Shown here: positions 53,654-62,138 of the stretch, piece by piece
How the letters are laid out: each line of letters begins with the position of its first letter
Position numbering within the stretch: the first letter of the stretch is position 1
From: Onstottus_B sp049273855
GTDB taxonomy: Bacteria > Acidobacteriota > Blastocatellia > UBA7656
Length of the DNA: 64,000 bases
NCBI GenBank assembly: GCA_049273855.1
Contig: JBASRN010000095.1
Span: 5,435-69,434 of the forward strand
Direction: 5' to 3'
The notes under the pieces: model-generated
What the model saw: the letters and a program-made list of their open reading frames with translations, nothing else
Told to the model about the DNA's origin: nothing
Database searches by the model: none
Program-made: the position numbers and the translations under genes

Positions 53654-53752
53654 CAACCCCGAACCGGTTGCATCCCAAAGCCCAGGGTTGCCGTACTCGG
53701 CTACCCTGGGAGCGCACGGCCAACGACGACCAACCCCAAAGGGGTTGCGGCC
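53654..53752. repeat. CAACCCC-type palindromic repeat
   Basis: Hairpins CCCAGGGT...ACCCTGGG (53680-53709) and CAACCCCAAAGGGGTTG (53730-53746), with AACCGGTTGCATCCCAAAGC to the left, form a compact element between two convergent genes. It ends about 2 bp from the DinB stop and could serve as a transcription terminator for both genes. The words resemble repeats common in Planctomycetes and Acidobacteriota, from memory only. Confidence 0.75.
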
Positions 53753-53753
53753 T

Positions 53754-54305
53754 TCACCTAACCCTGCGATCCCAATCGCGTCGCAGGTATTTCGTGCGGA
53801 TGATCTCCATATGATGAAGCTCATGCCCGGCTATGATGTACGCCAAAGCCCGCACGCTTACCGGATTACCGTTTGCCTCGCCACGTCGATCCCAGGCCTT
53901 CTCGTTCAAGCCTCGCAGCAGGTGCAGGTTCGCGCGCCTGACGTGCTCAAACTCCAAAGCGAGATCGCTTAGGCTCTGCTCGTCGAATGCGGCCTCTCGC
54001 ACATAGTCGTTCTGCTCGAACCCCGAGAGCGGCGTTTGATCGTTGCGCGCAAACCGCAGCACTCTATATCCAAACACTCGCTCGGAGTCGATCAGGTGAC
54101 CGACTACCTCTTTGAGGCTCCATTTGTCGGGCGCATAGCGAAACATGGACTGAGCGTCCGAGACACCATTCAAAAAAGCCACGGTCTTGTCGATCTGCTC
54201 TTCGAGGGTCGTGATGATGTTCCCGTCCACAACGCGCGAGATGTATCGGTCATAGTAAGGCGCATACTCGGTTGGCTCAGGACGAGCGCTTAACTGGTGT
54301 GACAT
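53754..54305 (-). CDS. DinB-like (DinB_2) protein
   Basis: The 183-residue protein has the DinB_2 pattern: RYAPDKWSLKEVVGHLIDSERVFGYR (first metal His), DQTPLSGFEQNDYV, LRGLNEKAWDR and the C-terminal AYIIAGHELHHMEIIR with two closely placed His for the metal. It is distinct from the DinB gene at 4551. Function is likely metal-dependent thiol or hydrolase chemistry, unspecified. It is transcribed toward the PQQ genes, with the repeat at 53654 between. Confidence 0.85.
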   Translation of the reverse strand: MSHQLSARPEPTEYAPYYDRYISRVVDGNIITTLEEQIDKTVAFLNGVSDAQSMFRYAPDKWSLKEVVGHLIDSERVFGYRVLRFARNDQTPLSGFEQNDYVREAAFDEQSLSDLALEFEHVRRANLHLLRGLNEKAWDRRGEANGNPVSVRALAYIIAGHELHHMEIIRTKYLRRDWDRRVR

Positions 54306-54474
54306 TTGCGAACCCCCTTTTCTGTTGTGATGATCTGCTTAACGATCAAACCGCCGTCTCGGTTTCACGGCTCTTCGAACATTCAGGCTCCCTTATCGAT
54401 CGCGCATAAAGCAAGGAGTGTTCGTATAGCATCAGTCGGGATATTGGGTCGATTCGTTACTACGCGGCAGTTTC

Positions 54475-55308
54475 TTACAAAGAGGTCAGACCACGTCGCG
54501 CGTCTATCTCTGCAAGGTACTCCATCGCGGCTTGCTCTGCACGAGCATTAGTTGTCAGCGCTTTGGAAGCGAGGGCCGCGCGCAGTTCTCGGTACATCTC
54601 CGCAGCCGCCCGAAGAGCCGCCGCGCACGCCACGTCGTCATGGGCCGCGATGGTCGCCCGCATCTGTCGCGCGAGGTTCGGCGCAGCAAACTCGAGCTTG
54701 CGCACTCCCGAGGGCCGCTCGCCGCTGACCAGCAGTGAGAGAGGCCCGAGCACTTCCGCGCGCAGGTATGAGAGAAAGCCGATTGCCTCGAACAGCTCAC
54801 CTCGCCCAATCTTCGCGGCGCCGTAGTGAATCCATACCCAAAACCGATCCTCGATCCACTGGATGTCGGGGTGAGGATAACGCGCGGCCCCGGTGCAAAG
54901 GGCCGCGCTAAGCCGGCCGTCACGCTCCCAGAGAACCGCGGGATCCTCGACGCGAGTTGCCGCGTCGGCCAGGCTGATAAACTTGAGATCAACGTGAAGT
55001 AGTGGCGGACCGTACAGACAGACCAAGAGCCTCGGCTCGCCCACGTGCTCGCCGGTGAACGAGGCAAGCAACGGGCCGATGCCCGCGGCGATTACGTTTC
55101 GCTCGTTCAAGACTGTTTCGTAAGCCGCCGGTTCAACGGCGATGATGAGGTCGAGATCGCTGAATTCGTCGATGGACTGAGTAAGGTAAGAACCACCAGC
55201 GGCAACTCCGACGAGACGTGAATCCTGTTTCAGCCGATCCACCGCGCTTCGGAGAAACCCGGCGTGGGGCTCAGGGAGTGCGGTGCTGTCCGCGTTGGGC
55301 TCCATCAT
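54475..55308 (-). CDS. Nucleotidyltransferase-family protein
   Basis: The 277-residue protein carries the pol-beta-like nucleotidyltransferase core GVAAGGSYLTQSIDEFSDLDLIIAVEP, with GGSY and the paired Asp of SDLDL, followed by HVDLKFISLAD (third carboxylate) and a helical C-terminal half. This fits aminoglycoside-adenylyltransferase-like or minimal nucleotidyltransferase proteins; an antibiotic-resistance role is not implied. Its ATG overlaps the stop of the upstream GNAT gene by 4 nt (ATGA), indicating an operon. Confidence 0.8.
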   Translation of the reverse strand: MMEPNADSTALPEPHAGFLRSAVDRLKQDSRLVGVAAGGSYLTQSIDEFSDLDLIIAVEPAAYETVLNERNVIAAGIGPLLASFTGEHVGEPRLLVCLYGPPLLHVDLKFISLADAATRVEDPAVLWERDGRLSAALCTGAARYPHPDIQWIEDRFWVWIHYGAAKIGRGELFEAIGFLSYLRAEVLGPLSLLVSGERPSGVRKLEFAAPNLARQMRATIAAHDDVACAAALRAAAEMYRELRAALASKALTTNARAEQAAMEYLAEIDARRGLTSL

Positions 55309-56300
55309 CTTTCAACGCCTGCTCTCTTCTCGCGGAAGAACACCGGAAACGTGTGAATGGTTCTGAAGCCGCACGATTCATACAAATGCAGCGCGCTTGC
55401 GTTTGCGCTCGTCACCGCAAGCGAAACTGAATCGAAGCCGCGGCGCATGTACTCAGTCAGCGCGCTATTTATCATCCGCCGGCCGAGCCCGCGTCCTTGA
55501 TGAGCCGGGTGCACCGATATCTGCCCGATATGCCCCGCGCCCGGAGCAATGCGAGACCCGATCAGCACGCCTACGAGCCGGCCGGTCGCGCTCTGATAAG
55601 CCACTCGCGAAACCCCATTCAAGAAATCGCCACACCAGATGTGATCAGTCAGGATGGTCAGAAGCTCGGCGCAACCCGACTCGGTGCGGTACTGGGTGTT
55701 GATGCGCGAGTCGTGCTGCCCTCGATACGAGCGGTGAATCACCTCGGCCGCCCGGGTGAAGTCGTCTTCTTCCCATGGCCTTATTGAAAGGCCGGCATTA
55801 GCGCCCTCAAACTCCTGCGTTCCACTCTGTGCGCTGTCGGCTGAACCGAGCTCCATCGTCATGTACTGGCGGTCGAAGCGCTCGAACCCGCAAGATTCCA
55901 GCAATGCGGTTGAAGCATCGTTGCCGACACCGACGCACTGGCTCTCAATTCGCCTCGCGGCAGGCGTGTGCTCCAACTCGTCGAGCACAACGGCGGTCAT
56001 CCGCCGATCGATGCCGAGGCCGCGCCAGCTTCTCGAAACGTAGATGTCGCCGATCGAGCCGCGGCCGCTTTCGATCACGTAGTAACTGAAGCCTACCGGG
56101 AGCGCCCCGCTCATCGCGACAAAGCCGGCCAGCTCGCCCTCGCGCACCACTTGCCTGATCGTGCGGCTCGGCCAGCTGTAGTCCCATCTCAAAAGCTCGA
56201 GCCATTCGGAACATTGCTCGTCAAAGAGGGGTTCAAGCGCGGGGAAGTCCGCCTCGCGGAGAGGGATTATTTTAGTGTTTGGTAGCGGAGCCGTTGCCAT
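55305..56300 (-). CDS. Two-domain GNAT acetyltransferase
   Basis: The 331-residue protein is a tandem GNAT. Domain 1 (about 10-155) has IGDIYVSRSWRGLGIDRRM, an acetyl-CoA-loop R-GLG. Domain 2 (about 170-325) has IGQISVHPAHQGRGLGRRMI, the canonical QGRGLG loop, and NASALHLYESCGFRTIHTF. The layout resembles mycothiol-synthase-like tandem acetyltransferases. The substrate cannot be read from the sequence. It precedes the nucleotidyltransferase gene with a 4-nt overlap, so the two are probably co-translated. Confidence 0.88.
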   Translation of the reverse strand: MATAPLPNTKIIPLREADFPALEPLFDEQCSEWLELLRWDYSWPSRTIRQVVREGELAGFVAMSGALPVGFSYYVIESGRGSIGDIYVSRSWRGLGIDRRMTAVVLDELEHTPAARRIESQCVGVGNDASTALLESCGFERFDRQYMTMELGSADSAQSGTQEFEGANAGLSIRPWEEDDFTRAAEVIHRSYRGQHDSRINTQYRTESGCAELLTILTDHIWCGDFLNGVSRVAYQSATGRLVGVLIGSRIAPGAGHIGQISVHPAHQGRGLGRRMINSALTEYMRRGFDSVSLAVTSANASALHLYESCGFRTIHTFPVFFREKRAGVER

Positions 56301-56371
56301 TCTGGTTGTGTGTTGAGAAGGAGAAAACTCCTTGCGGGTTGTCTCCGTTCACGATGCCTTTATGCACACTC

Positions 56372-56474
56372 CTGTATGGGCGGCGCTCCGTGGCCGCCCC
56401 TCGATCCGAGATACACGAGACCAACAACGTGCAGCCTTCACCGAGGGGCGGCCACGGAGGGCCGCCCCTACGGG
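56372..56474. repeat. Complete ~103-bp copy of the TTGTACGGGCGG palindromic repeat
   Basis: The left arm CTGTATGGGCGGCGCTCCGT with GGCCGCCCCTC and the right arm GAGGGGCGGCCACGGAGGGC with CGCCCCTACGGG are inverted over ~30 bp. The right end directly touches the stop codon of the ABC permease gene (56475), so the permease mRNA ends in this hairpin and it may act as its terminator. Confidence 0.9.
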
Positions 56475-59003
56475 CTATTGCGCGCGCAGAGTCACCAACG
56501 GCTTTCGCGAGAGCACGTCAAAGGTCGAGATCGCGCCTACCACCGTCACAAGCGCAACCGTAGCCGCGACCCCGCCGAGATTGATCGCAGCAGTGAACAT
56601 CCACGGGATCTCGAACACCCATTTCGACGCGGCAAAGGACAACCCGGCGCCTGCCGCCGAGCCGATGATTCCAGCCACCAAACCCATCAGCCCGTACTCG
56701 GCCAAAAGGATTTTTAGCAATGTTTTTCGCTTCGCACCCAGCGTCTTCAGCACTGCCGTCTCGTAGACGCGTTGGAACTTGGTCATGGCAAGCGACCCGG
56801 CAAGAATCAGAATCCCGCTCAACAACACGAACAGCCCGACAAACGAAATCGCCAGCGTGATGTTGTTGATGATTCGTTGAATCGCGCGAACGACGTCGAC
56901 TACATCTATCACCGAGATGTTCGGGTACTTGTCTACGAGCGCGCGCTGGAAACGCGAGCGGTCGATCTCATCGGCTGGTCCGTTGAGCGCCCCGATCATC
57001 ATTTGCGGCGCGTTCTCCAAAGCGCCCGGGCGAAACAGCACCATGAACCCCGTTCGCGAGTTGCGCCAGTCGACGTGCCGGATGCTTGTCACTTGTGCTG
57101 TCAACTTGCGGCCTTGAACGTCGAAGGTGATCGAGCCGCCCACGTCTAGCCCCGACAGACCTTTCATGCTCTCTTCGATCGAGACCTCTGGCTCGGGTGA
57201 AGGCGTCGTGTCCCAAAAGTTGCCCGCGATCACTTTTTCGTTCTCTGCAAGCGCCGGCCGGTAGGTCACCACATACTCGCGCCCAAGCCGCCCCCGTTCT
57301 CGTTTCATCTCCGGGTTGTCGAAGTCGACCTCGGCGCCGTTGATCGCAACGATGCGTGTGCGGATCGTGGGGACGAGTATCGGCCTTGCGCCGGTGAAGT
57401 TTTGCACGATGTCGGAGACGCCTTGCTCCTGATCCTTCTGCACATCGACCAGAAACATGTTCGGAGTGTCGCCGCGCTGGGTTATGTCAAACTCGGCCAC
57501 AAGATTCGATTCAAGCGACTGGATCGTGATCACCAGGAACACACCCAGGCCGACGACCATGATGATGACCCGCGTCTGGTTGCCGGGCCGGTGAAGGCTG
57601 TTGATCGCCTGTCTCAATGCGAAAGACGAGAACGGCCGCGTGCGCCGAACCATCAGGATCAACACGGTAGCCGCGAGGTAGAGCGCGCCGGCGGTCACTG
57701 CAAGCGCCACCAGGAAGAATGATCCGACGCGAAGCGAGCCCGCTTGCCACGAGACCAGCAGCAACAGGCTCAACACAACCACTATTGCGGTCGCCCAACG
57801 CAACGGGTCAAACTTGCGATGGGTCTCTCCGGCTTCTTCGCGCAGCAGCTCGTTCGGCTTGATGTTGCGGATTCGCAAAAGCGGAAGCGCTGAGAACAAT
57901 ATCGAGATCAGCACGCCGGCCCCGACTCCCTGCGCAATGGCCGAAAACCGAAGCCCGTAACTCATGTAAGGCGGCAGCGCGGCGGCGAACTTTCCGGCGA
58001 TCAACAGAAGGACTGCCTTGCCGAAGAGAACGCCAAGCAGGCTCCCTCCAATGCCGAGCACGACCACTTGCATCAGGTAGGCGGCCGTTATCCTCCAACC
58101 TGTCGCCCCTAGACACTTCAATACCGCGATGGTCTTCTTTTTCTGATCGATGAAGACTCGGGTTACGTTCGAGATGCCGATCCCGCCGAGCACCAGAATC
58201 ACCAGCCCGGTCAACGACGAATAATTCTCGGCTCGCGAGAACTGCTCCTGCAATCTCTCCTGCGAGTCTTTATAGGAGCGAATTGTCACCAGGCTGTTGT
58301 TCTTGAGCTCGCCGCGCAACTGTTCGAGGAGCGGCGCCATTTGACCTGGCCGCGTGGTGAGCAGGATCTTCCGGCGAGCGCGGCTCCCAAACCCGGTGAG
58401 ACCGGAGCGTTCCAGAGCCGCCCGCTCGATGAAGACACGAGGTCCGAGGCGAAAACTGCTTCCACCGCCCGGCTCCTGAGAGAACACTCCGCGAATCTGA
58501 AACGTGCTGCTGCCGATGTTAACTTCATCGCCAACCTTGAGTTCGAGCCGGTCGAGCAACGTCGACGCCACCACCGCGCCGTTGTTTTCAACGAGCGAAT
58601 AGTAGAATGACTCACCGTCTTTGAGCTTGAACTCGCCGGCCAGAGGAAACCCGGGCTCGATGCCTTTGAGTTCAATCATCATCGCTCCTTCACGCGCGGG
58701 ATCGGCGGGCCGCAGCATCGTGGGCGACTCGATCGTCTCGGTTCTGCCTTCGACAAGGGGAGGAGTTGCGATGCGATTGATCGAAGCGAGCGTCTCGTCG
58801 TTCCACGGGCGATTCGTGTCCAACTGAACATCGGCGGTCAACAAGTTGCGCGCTTCCGAGGCGACTGCGGCTTCCGCGTTTTGGAGCATGGAGCGGCCCG
58901 CCGCAATCGAGCCAACCCCGATCGCTATGCACAGGAAGAAGAACAGGAGCCGCCGCCACGCTGTTCGAAGCTCGCGACGCGCCATCTGCAGGATGAATTT
59001 CAT
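56475..59003 (-). CDS. ABC transporter permease, YbbP/FtsX type
   Basis: The 842-residue protein has a MacB_PCD-like periplasmic domain after the first membrane helix (RRLLFFFLCIAIGVGSIAAG), an FtsX domain of three helices (about 260-370, RVFIDQKKKTIAVLKCLGAT), a fourth central pair of helices, a second periplasmic region and a final FtsX domain (about 715-835, VYETAVLKTLGAKRKTLLKI). This duplicated FtsX layout is that of YbbP. It is coupled by ATGA overlap to the ATPase gene 59000-59719. Together they form a probable lipid or toxin exporter at the inner membrane. Confidence 0.92.
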   Translation of the reverse strand: MKFILQMARRELRTAWRRLLFFFLCIAIGVGSIAAGRSMLQNAEAAVASEARNLLTADVQLDTNRPWNDETLASINRIATPPLVEGRTETIESPTMLRPADPAREGAMMIELKGIEPGFPLAGEFKLKDGESFYYSLVENNGAVVASTLLDRLELKVGDEVNIGSSTFQIRGVFSQEPGGGSSFRLGPRVFIERAALERSGLTGFGSRARRKILLTTRPGQMAPLLEQLRGELKNNSLVTIRSYKDSQERLQEQFSRAENYSSLTGLVILVLGGIGISNVTRVFIDQKKKTIAVLKCLGATGWRITAAYLMQVVVLGIGGSLLGVLFGKAVLLLIAGKFAAALPPYMSYGLRFSAIAQGVGAGVLISILFSALPLLRIRNIKPNELLREEAGETHRKFDPLRWATAIVVVLSLLLLVSWQAGSLRVGSFFLVALAVTAGALYLAATVLILMVRRTRPFSSFALRQAINSLHRPGNQTRVIIMVVGLGVFLVITIQSLESNLVAEFDITQRGDTPNMFLVDVQKDQEQGVSDIVQNFTGARPILVPTIRTRIVAINGAEVDFDNPEMKRERGRLGREYVVTYRPALAENEKVIAGNFWDTTPSPEPEVSIEESMKGLSGLDVGGSITFDVQGRKLTAQVTSIRHVDWRNSRTGFMVLFRPGALENAPQMMIGALNGPADEIDRSRFQRALVDKYPNISVIDVVDVVRAIQRIINNITLAISFVGLFVLLSGILILAGSLAMTKFQRVYETAVLKTLGAKRKTLLKILLAEYGLMGLVAGIIGSAAGAGLSFAASKWVFEIPWMFTAAINLGGVAATVALVTVVGAISTFDVLSRKPLVTLRAQ

Positions 59004-59719
59004 CGCGACGCCTCCACTTCGGCGCTCCGGGCCTCGGCCCTCGCTTCGGTCTGGTCGCTGTCCGTTACGACTCGACCATCTCTCAAAGAGATTTGCCGGT
59101 CCGCCTCCGCTGCAAGCTCGTGGTCGTGGGTTACCAGGACCAGGGTCGCGTTTCGCTTTCGATTCATCTCGACCATTAAGTCAAACACGTGCCGTCCGTT
59201 TTGCGAATCGAGATTTCCGGTAGGCTCGTCGGCAAGCAGGATCGAAGGATCGTTAGAGAACGCACGCGCGATGGCTACCCGCTGCCGCTCGCCGCCCGAA
59301 AGCTGCGAAGGGTAGTGGTGCGCGCGAGCGACCAGATCGACGTCTTCCAGCAACCGGTCGGCTCGCTCTCTAGCGCCACGCGCTCCGGCGATTTCCATCG
59401 GCACAAGAATGTTCTCCAGCGCGGTCAGCGAGGGGATCAGATGAAACGATTGAAAGACGAACCCGATCTTCTCGCCTCGAAGCTCGGCAAGCCGGTCTTC
59501 ATTCATTGTGGTTATGATCTGGCCGTCAATGCGAACTTCCCCCGATGTCGGCGCGTCGAGCCCTGCGATTAACCCGAGCAACGTAGACTTGCCGCTGCCC
59601 GAAGGCCCGACCACCGAGATAAACTGACCGTCCGGAATCACCAGATCGAGCGAGTGCAGAATCGTCAGCATCTCATCGCCGGACGGCACAACTTTCGAAA
59701 CCTTGTATAATTCAATCAT
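59000..59719 (-). CDS. ABC transporter ATP-binding protein, YbbA/LolD type
   Basis: The 239-residue ATPase starts at ATG 59719 (MIELYKVSK); the longer ORF lacks support. It has Walker A GPSGSGKST, the Q-loop FVFQSFHL, the signature LSGGERQRVA, Walker B ILLADEPTGNLD and the H-loop THDHEL, as in LolD/MacB/YbbA. It powers the permease encoded next (ATGA overlap). The arrangement, with TesA divergent, matches the tesA-ybbA-ybbP neighbourhood known in enterobacteria. The role there is not settled. Confidence 0.94.
   Translation of the reverse strand: MIELYKVSKVVPSGDEMLTILHSLDLVIPDGQFISVVGPSGSGKSTLLGLIAGLDAPTSGEVRIDGQIITTMNEDRLAELRGEKIGFVFQSFHLIPSLTALENILVPMEIAGARGARERADRLLEDVDLVARAHHYPSQLSGGERQRVAIARAFSNDPSILLADEPTGNLDSQNGRHVFDLMVEMNRKRNATLVLVTHDHELAAEADRQISLRDGRVVTDSDQTEARAEARSAEVEASR
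59706..59711 (+). promoter_or_regulatory. Candidate -10 element for the TesA-like gene
   Basis: A consensus TATAAT lies 6 nt before the ATG at 59718, so the message would be leaderless. No good -35 is seen. The element lies inside the first codons of the divergent ATPase gene (I-E-L-Y-K). Confidence 0.4.
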
Positions 59720-60431
59720 GAGATTTCCAGCTATCAGGCCGCGCCCGGGAGCGCGGGCTACCCACCCGCTTCTTTTCGTATTCTTACTAGCGGCGCTTGC
59801 GCCCGCCGCGTGCAACAGCGCGGCGTCCAAGCCCCCCGCCGACTCGCGCGGCGCGGCCCAGCCCGCCGCAACGCCTGTCAAGAGTGTACCGAAGATAGTC
59901 GCGTTCGGCGACAGCCTCACCGCCGGCTACGGTCTGTCGGAGTCAGCGAGCTACCCGGCGTTGCTTCAGAAGAAAGTCGCGGCCGATGGCTTCGAGTACG
60001 ACGTGGTGAACGCCGGCGTTTCAGGAGACACGTCGGCGGGCGGGCTGAGGCGTATCGACTGGGCGCTCGAAGGCGACGTCCGAATCGTCATTTTGGAGCT
60101 TGGCGCAAACGACATCCTGCGCGGCTTGCCCGTCAATCAAATGAAGAAGAACCTCTCAGAGATCATCGAGCGCGCGCAGTCACGAGGCGCGCGGGTGGTG
60201 CTTGCGGGGATGGAAGCTCCAACCAACACCGGCGCCGAATATCGCCGCGAAGTTCACCAGGCTTATACCGATCTTGCGCGGGAGCATCAGATCGCGTTGA
60301 TTCCGTTCTTTCTGGAAGGCGTCGCTGGAATTGACTCATTGAATCAAGGCGACGGGATCCATCCGACAGCTGAGGGGACAAAAATCGTCGCCGAGACGGT
60401 CTATCGCTCGCTCCGTCCGTTGCTGGAGTAG
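59718..60431 (+). CDS. tesA: SGNH/GDSL arylesterase, TesA-like lysophospholipase
   Basis: The 237-residue protein starts at ATG 59718 (MRFPAIRP) or 15 nt earlier at 59703. It has a lipoprotein-type signal (LLAALAPAACNSA) and a linker, then the SGNH hydrolase: GDSLTAGYGL (block I Ser), GVSGDTSAGGL (block II Gly), LELGANDILRG (block III Asn) and DGIHPTAEGT (block V Asp-His). TesA cleaves acyl-CoA, lysophospholipid or arylesters in the periplasm. Its start codon shares two bases with the divergent ATPase start. Confidence 0.93.
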   Translation: MRFPAIRPRPGARATHPLLFVFLLAALAPAACNSAASKPPADSRGAAQPAATPVKSVPKIVAFGDSLTAGYGLSESASYPALLQKKVAADGFEYDVVNAGVSGDTSAGGLRRIDWALEGDVRIVILELGANDILRGLPVNQMKKNLSEIIERAQSRGARVVLAGMEAPTNTGAEYRREVHQAYTDLAREHQIALIPFFLEGVAGIDSLNQGDGIHPTAEGTKIVAETVYRSLRPLLE

Positions 60432-60462
60432 GTCTACGTAGCGCGCGCTGCCCGCTTGCGAA

Positions 60463-61620
60463 CTAAGCCTTCGGGGCCAGGAGCAGTTTGACGGCCTCTT
60501 GCCTTCTTACCAGTTCAAACCCGCGCTCGAACTCCTTAAGCGGCACAGGCTCAGGCGAGATGATTTTCTCGAGTTTGGCTTTCAACCCGGAGTTCTCCGA
60601 AGCAAGCAGGTCGAGCATCGCATACCACGTCTCGAACATCCGCCGTCCGAAGATGCCCCGAATTGTGACACCCTTCCACACTGCGTACTTTCCAAAGTCG
60701 AACGACTTCAGCGGCCACGCTGGAATTCCCAGCAAGAGGATCTGCCCGCCGTTCTTTACCATCGCGCCCGCGTCGTTGTAAGCCGCTTCGGCGCCGCTCA
60801 TCTCGAGCACCACATCCACGCCTCCGCCTCGCTCGGCGCTGGCCCGCTCGAGCAGCTCGGCCTTCTGCCCCGGCGAAGCAGTTTCGTTGGTGTCGAAACA
60901 GAAGTCCGCTCCAAGCTCCTCTGCGGTTTCGAATCGTTTTGCGAGCCGTTCGCTTCCGTCCTTGCCCGAAAAGTCCGTCACGTAGATGCGAGTCGCGCCC
61001 ATCGTTCGCGCCACCGCCGTCGCCATCAGCCCTTGCGCGCCGCAGCCGAGAATGGCGACGGTTTTTCCCGCCACGTCGCCGTCCATAACCGTGTGCACGC
61101 TATTGCCAAGCGCATCGAGGAACGCTCCGATACGCGGGGGGATTACGTTGCGTCCGCCGAAGCGTTCCAGGTTGATCACGTTGTCCGAAGGCAGAACGAC
61201 GTATTCGGCAAACGCACCGTCCATGTGCACGCCCTTGACTCGAATGTTGCGGCAGATGTGCCGCTGTCCGGTTCGGCACTGCTGGCAGTAGCCGCAGCTT
61301 ATGTGCATCTCGGCGGTGACGTAGTCTCCGGGCCGGCACAGCCCCTGGTCCACGTCTTCGCCGACTTCCGCGACCTCGCCGCAGAACTCGTGCCCGATGA
61401 TGATCGGCTGATAGCGCGAGACGTCGCCGCCGTTGTAGACCAGCATCTCGTCGCGCATGCCGGGACGATCGAGGATGTGGTAGATGCTTTGATCGGTGCC
61501 GCAGATCGAAGCCGCTTCGACTCGAATCTTCACATCGCTGTGACCGACGCGAGGTTCGGGTTCGTCGCGAACAAACTCGAGCCCATCCTTCGTAAGACTC
61601 TGCTTCTTGAGTGCTTGCAT
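60463..61620 (-). CDS. Zinc-dependent alcohol dehydrogenase, L-threonine dehydrogenase-like
   Basis: The 385-residue MDR enzyme starts at ATG 61620 with GGAGAG upstream. Catalytic zinc ligands are ICGTDQSIYH (Cys) and GHEFCGEV (His-Glu); the structural zinc is CGYCQQCRTGQRHIC. The NAD-binding motif is GCGAQGLMATAVARTMGA. The sequence from GTDQSIY and RGIFGRRMFETWY resembles L-threonine 3-dehydrogenase. An insertion of about 20 residues (DRPGMRDEMLVYNGGD) after the first zinc ligand is unusual. Substrate assignment is therefore tentative. It is convergent with the TesA-like gene, 31 bp away. Confidence 0.85.
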   Translation of the reverse strand: MQALKKQSLTKDGLEFVRDEPEPRVGHSDVKIRVEAASICGTDQSIYHILDRPGMRDEMLVYNGGDVSRYQPIIIGHEFCGEVAEVGEDVDQGLCRPGDYVTAEMHISCGYCQQCRTGQRHICRNIRVKGVHMDGAFAEYVVLPSDNVINLERFGGRNVIPPRIGAFLDALGNSVHTVMDGDVAGKTVAILGCGAQGLMATAVARTMGATRIYVTDFSGKDGSERLAKRFETAEELGADFCFDTNETASPGQKAELLERASAERGGGVDVVLEMSGAEAAYNDAGAMVKNGGQILLLGIPAWPLKSFDFGKYAVWKGVTIRGIFGRRMFETWYAMLDLLASENSGLKAKLEKIISPEPVPLKEFERGFELVRRQEAVKLLLAPKA

Positions 61621-61720
61621 CCGCTCTCCTGTGAAATGACGGTAGAACAGCCTGCTGATGATAGCTTCAAAGCCGGCGACCGCCAAGACGCGACTGACGG
61701 CGGGAAAAGCGCCAATGCGT

Positions 61721-62098
61721 CTACTTCTTTCCTTGCGGCCTGGTGGGTTTCTTAGCTGCGCCGAGTTCCGCCTGTGCCTTCTTTGTTAGCTTCGCAAAGA
61801 TCATTTGATAAGAGTTCTCGATCAGGCTCTTGAGCTCGCGATCGGCTAGCGCGTCCGGGCGCTCGAGCATCACCCACTTATTTCGAGCAGTGTAAGGCGC
61901 GGGAATGATGCCTTCGAGTTCGATCAACTCGTCAAACTTTTCCGGCGTGCACTTGAAGGAGAGCGAGTGAGGCGGATCGAGACTTATGCCTGCGAAGATC
62001 TTGCCTGAGATGCGAAACAGGAGATCGTTGCCCCACTGAATATCTTCGGTGGCGTGGGCCAGCGAGAGGCAGTAGGTGCGAATCGAGTCGAGATCCAT
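61721..62098 (-). CDS. MmcQ/YjbR family protein
   Basis: The 125-residue protein is a small DNA-binding-like fold of the YjbR family: TYCLSLAHATEDIQWGNDLLFRI, KIFAGISLDPPHSLSFKCTP, YTARNKWVMLERPDALADREL and IENSYQMIFAKLTKKAQ. The C-terminal tail is basic (KKPTRPQGKK). Biochemical role is unknown; the fold resembles CyaY-like and double-wing DNA-binding proteins. Probably monocistronic, 100 bp from the dehydrogenase gene. Confidence 0.88.
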   Translation of the reverse strand: MDLDSIRTYCLSLAHATEDIQWGNDLLFRISGKIFAGISLDPPHSLSFKCTPEKFDELIELEGIIPAPYTARNKWVMLERPDALADRELKSLIENSYQMIFAKLTKKAQAELGAAKKPTRPQGKK

Positions 62099-62138
62099 TG
62101 AACCCTGAGCAACTAGTACGCAGCAGCGGCGGGCGATC

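Noticed and set aside
56310..56766. Plus-strand ORFs across the repeat at 56372
   Set aside because: Arise from the palindrome (GGRP-like words) and antisense of the permease; not genes.
60499..61755. 418-codon plus-strand ORF antisense to the zinc dehydrogenase
   Set aside because: Overlaps a well-supported MDR enzyme gene; Arg/Val/His-rich composition typical of shadow frames.
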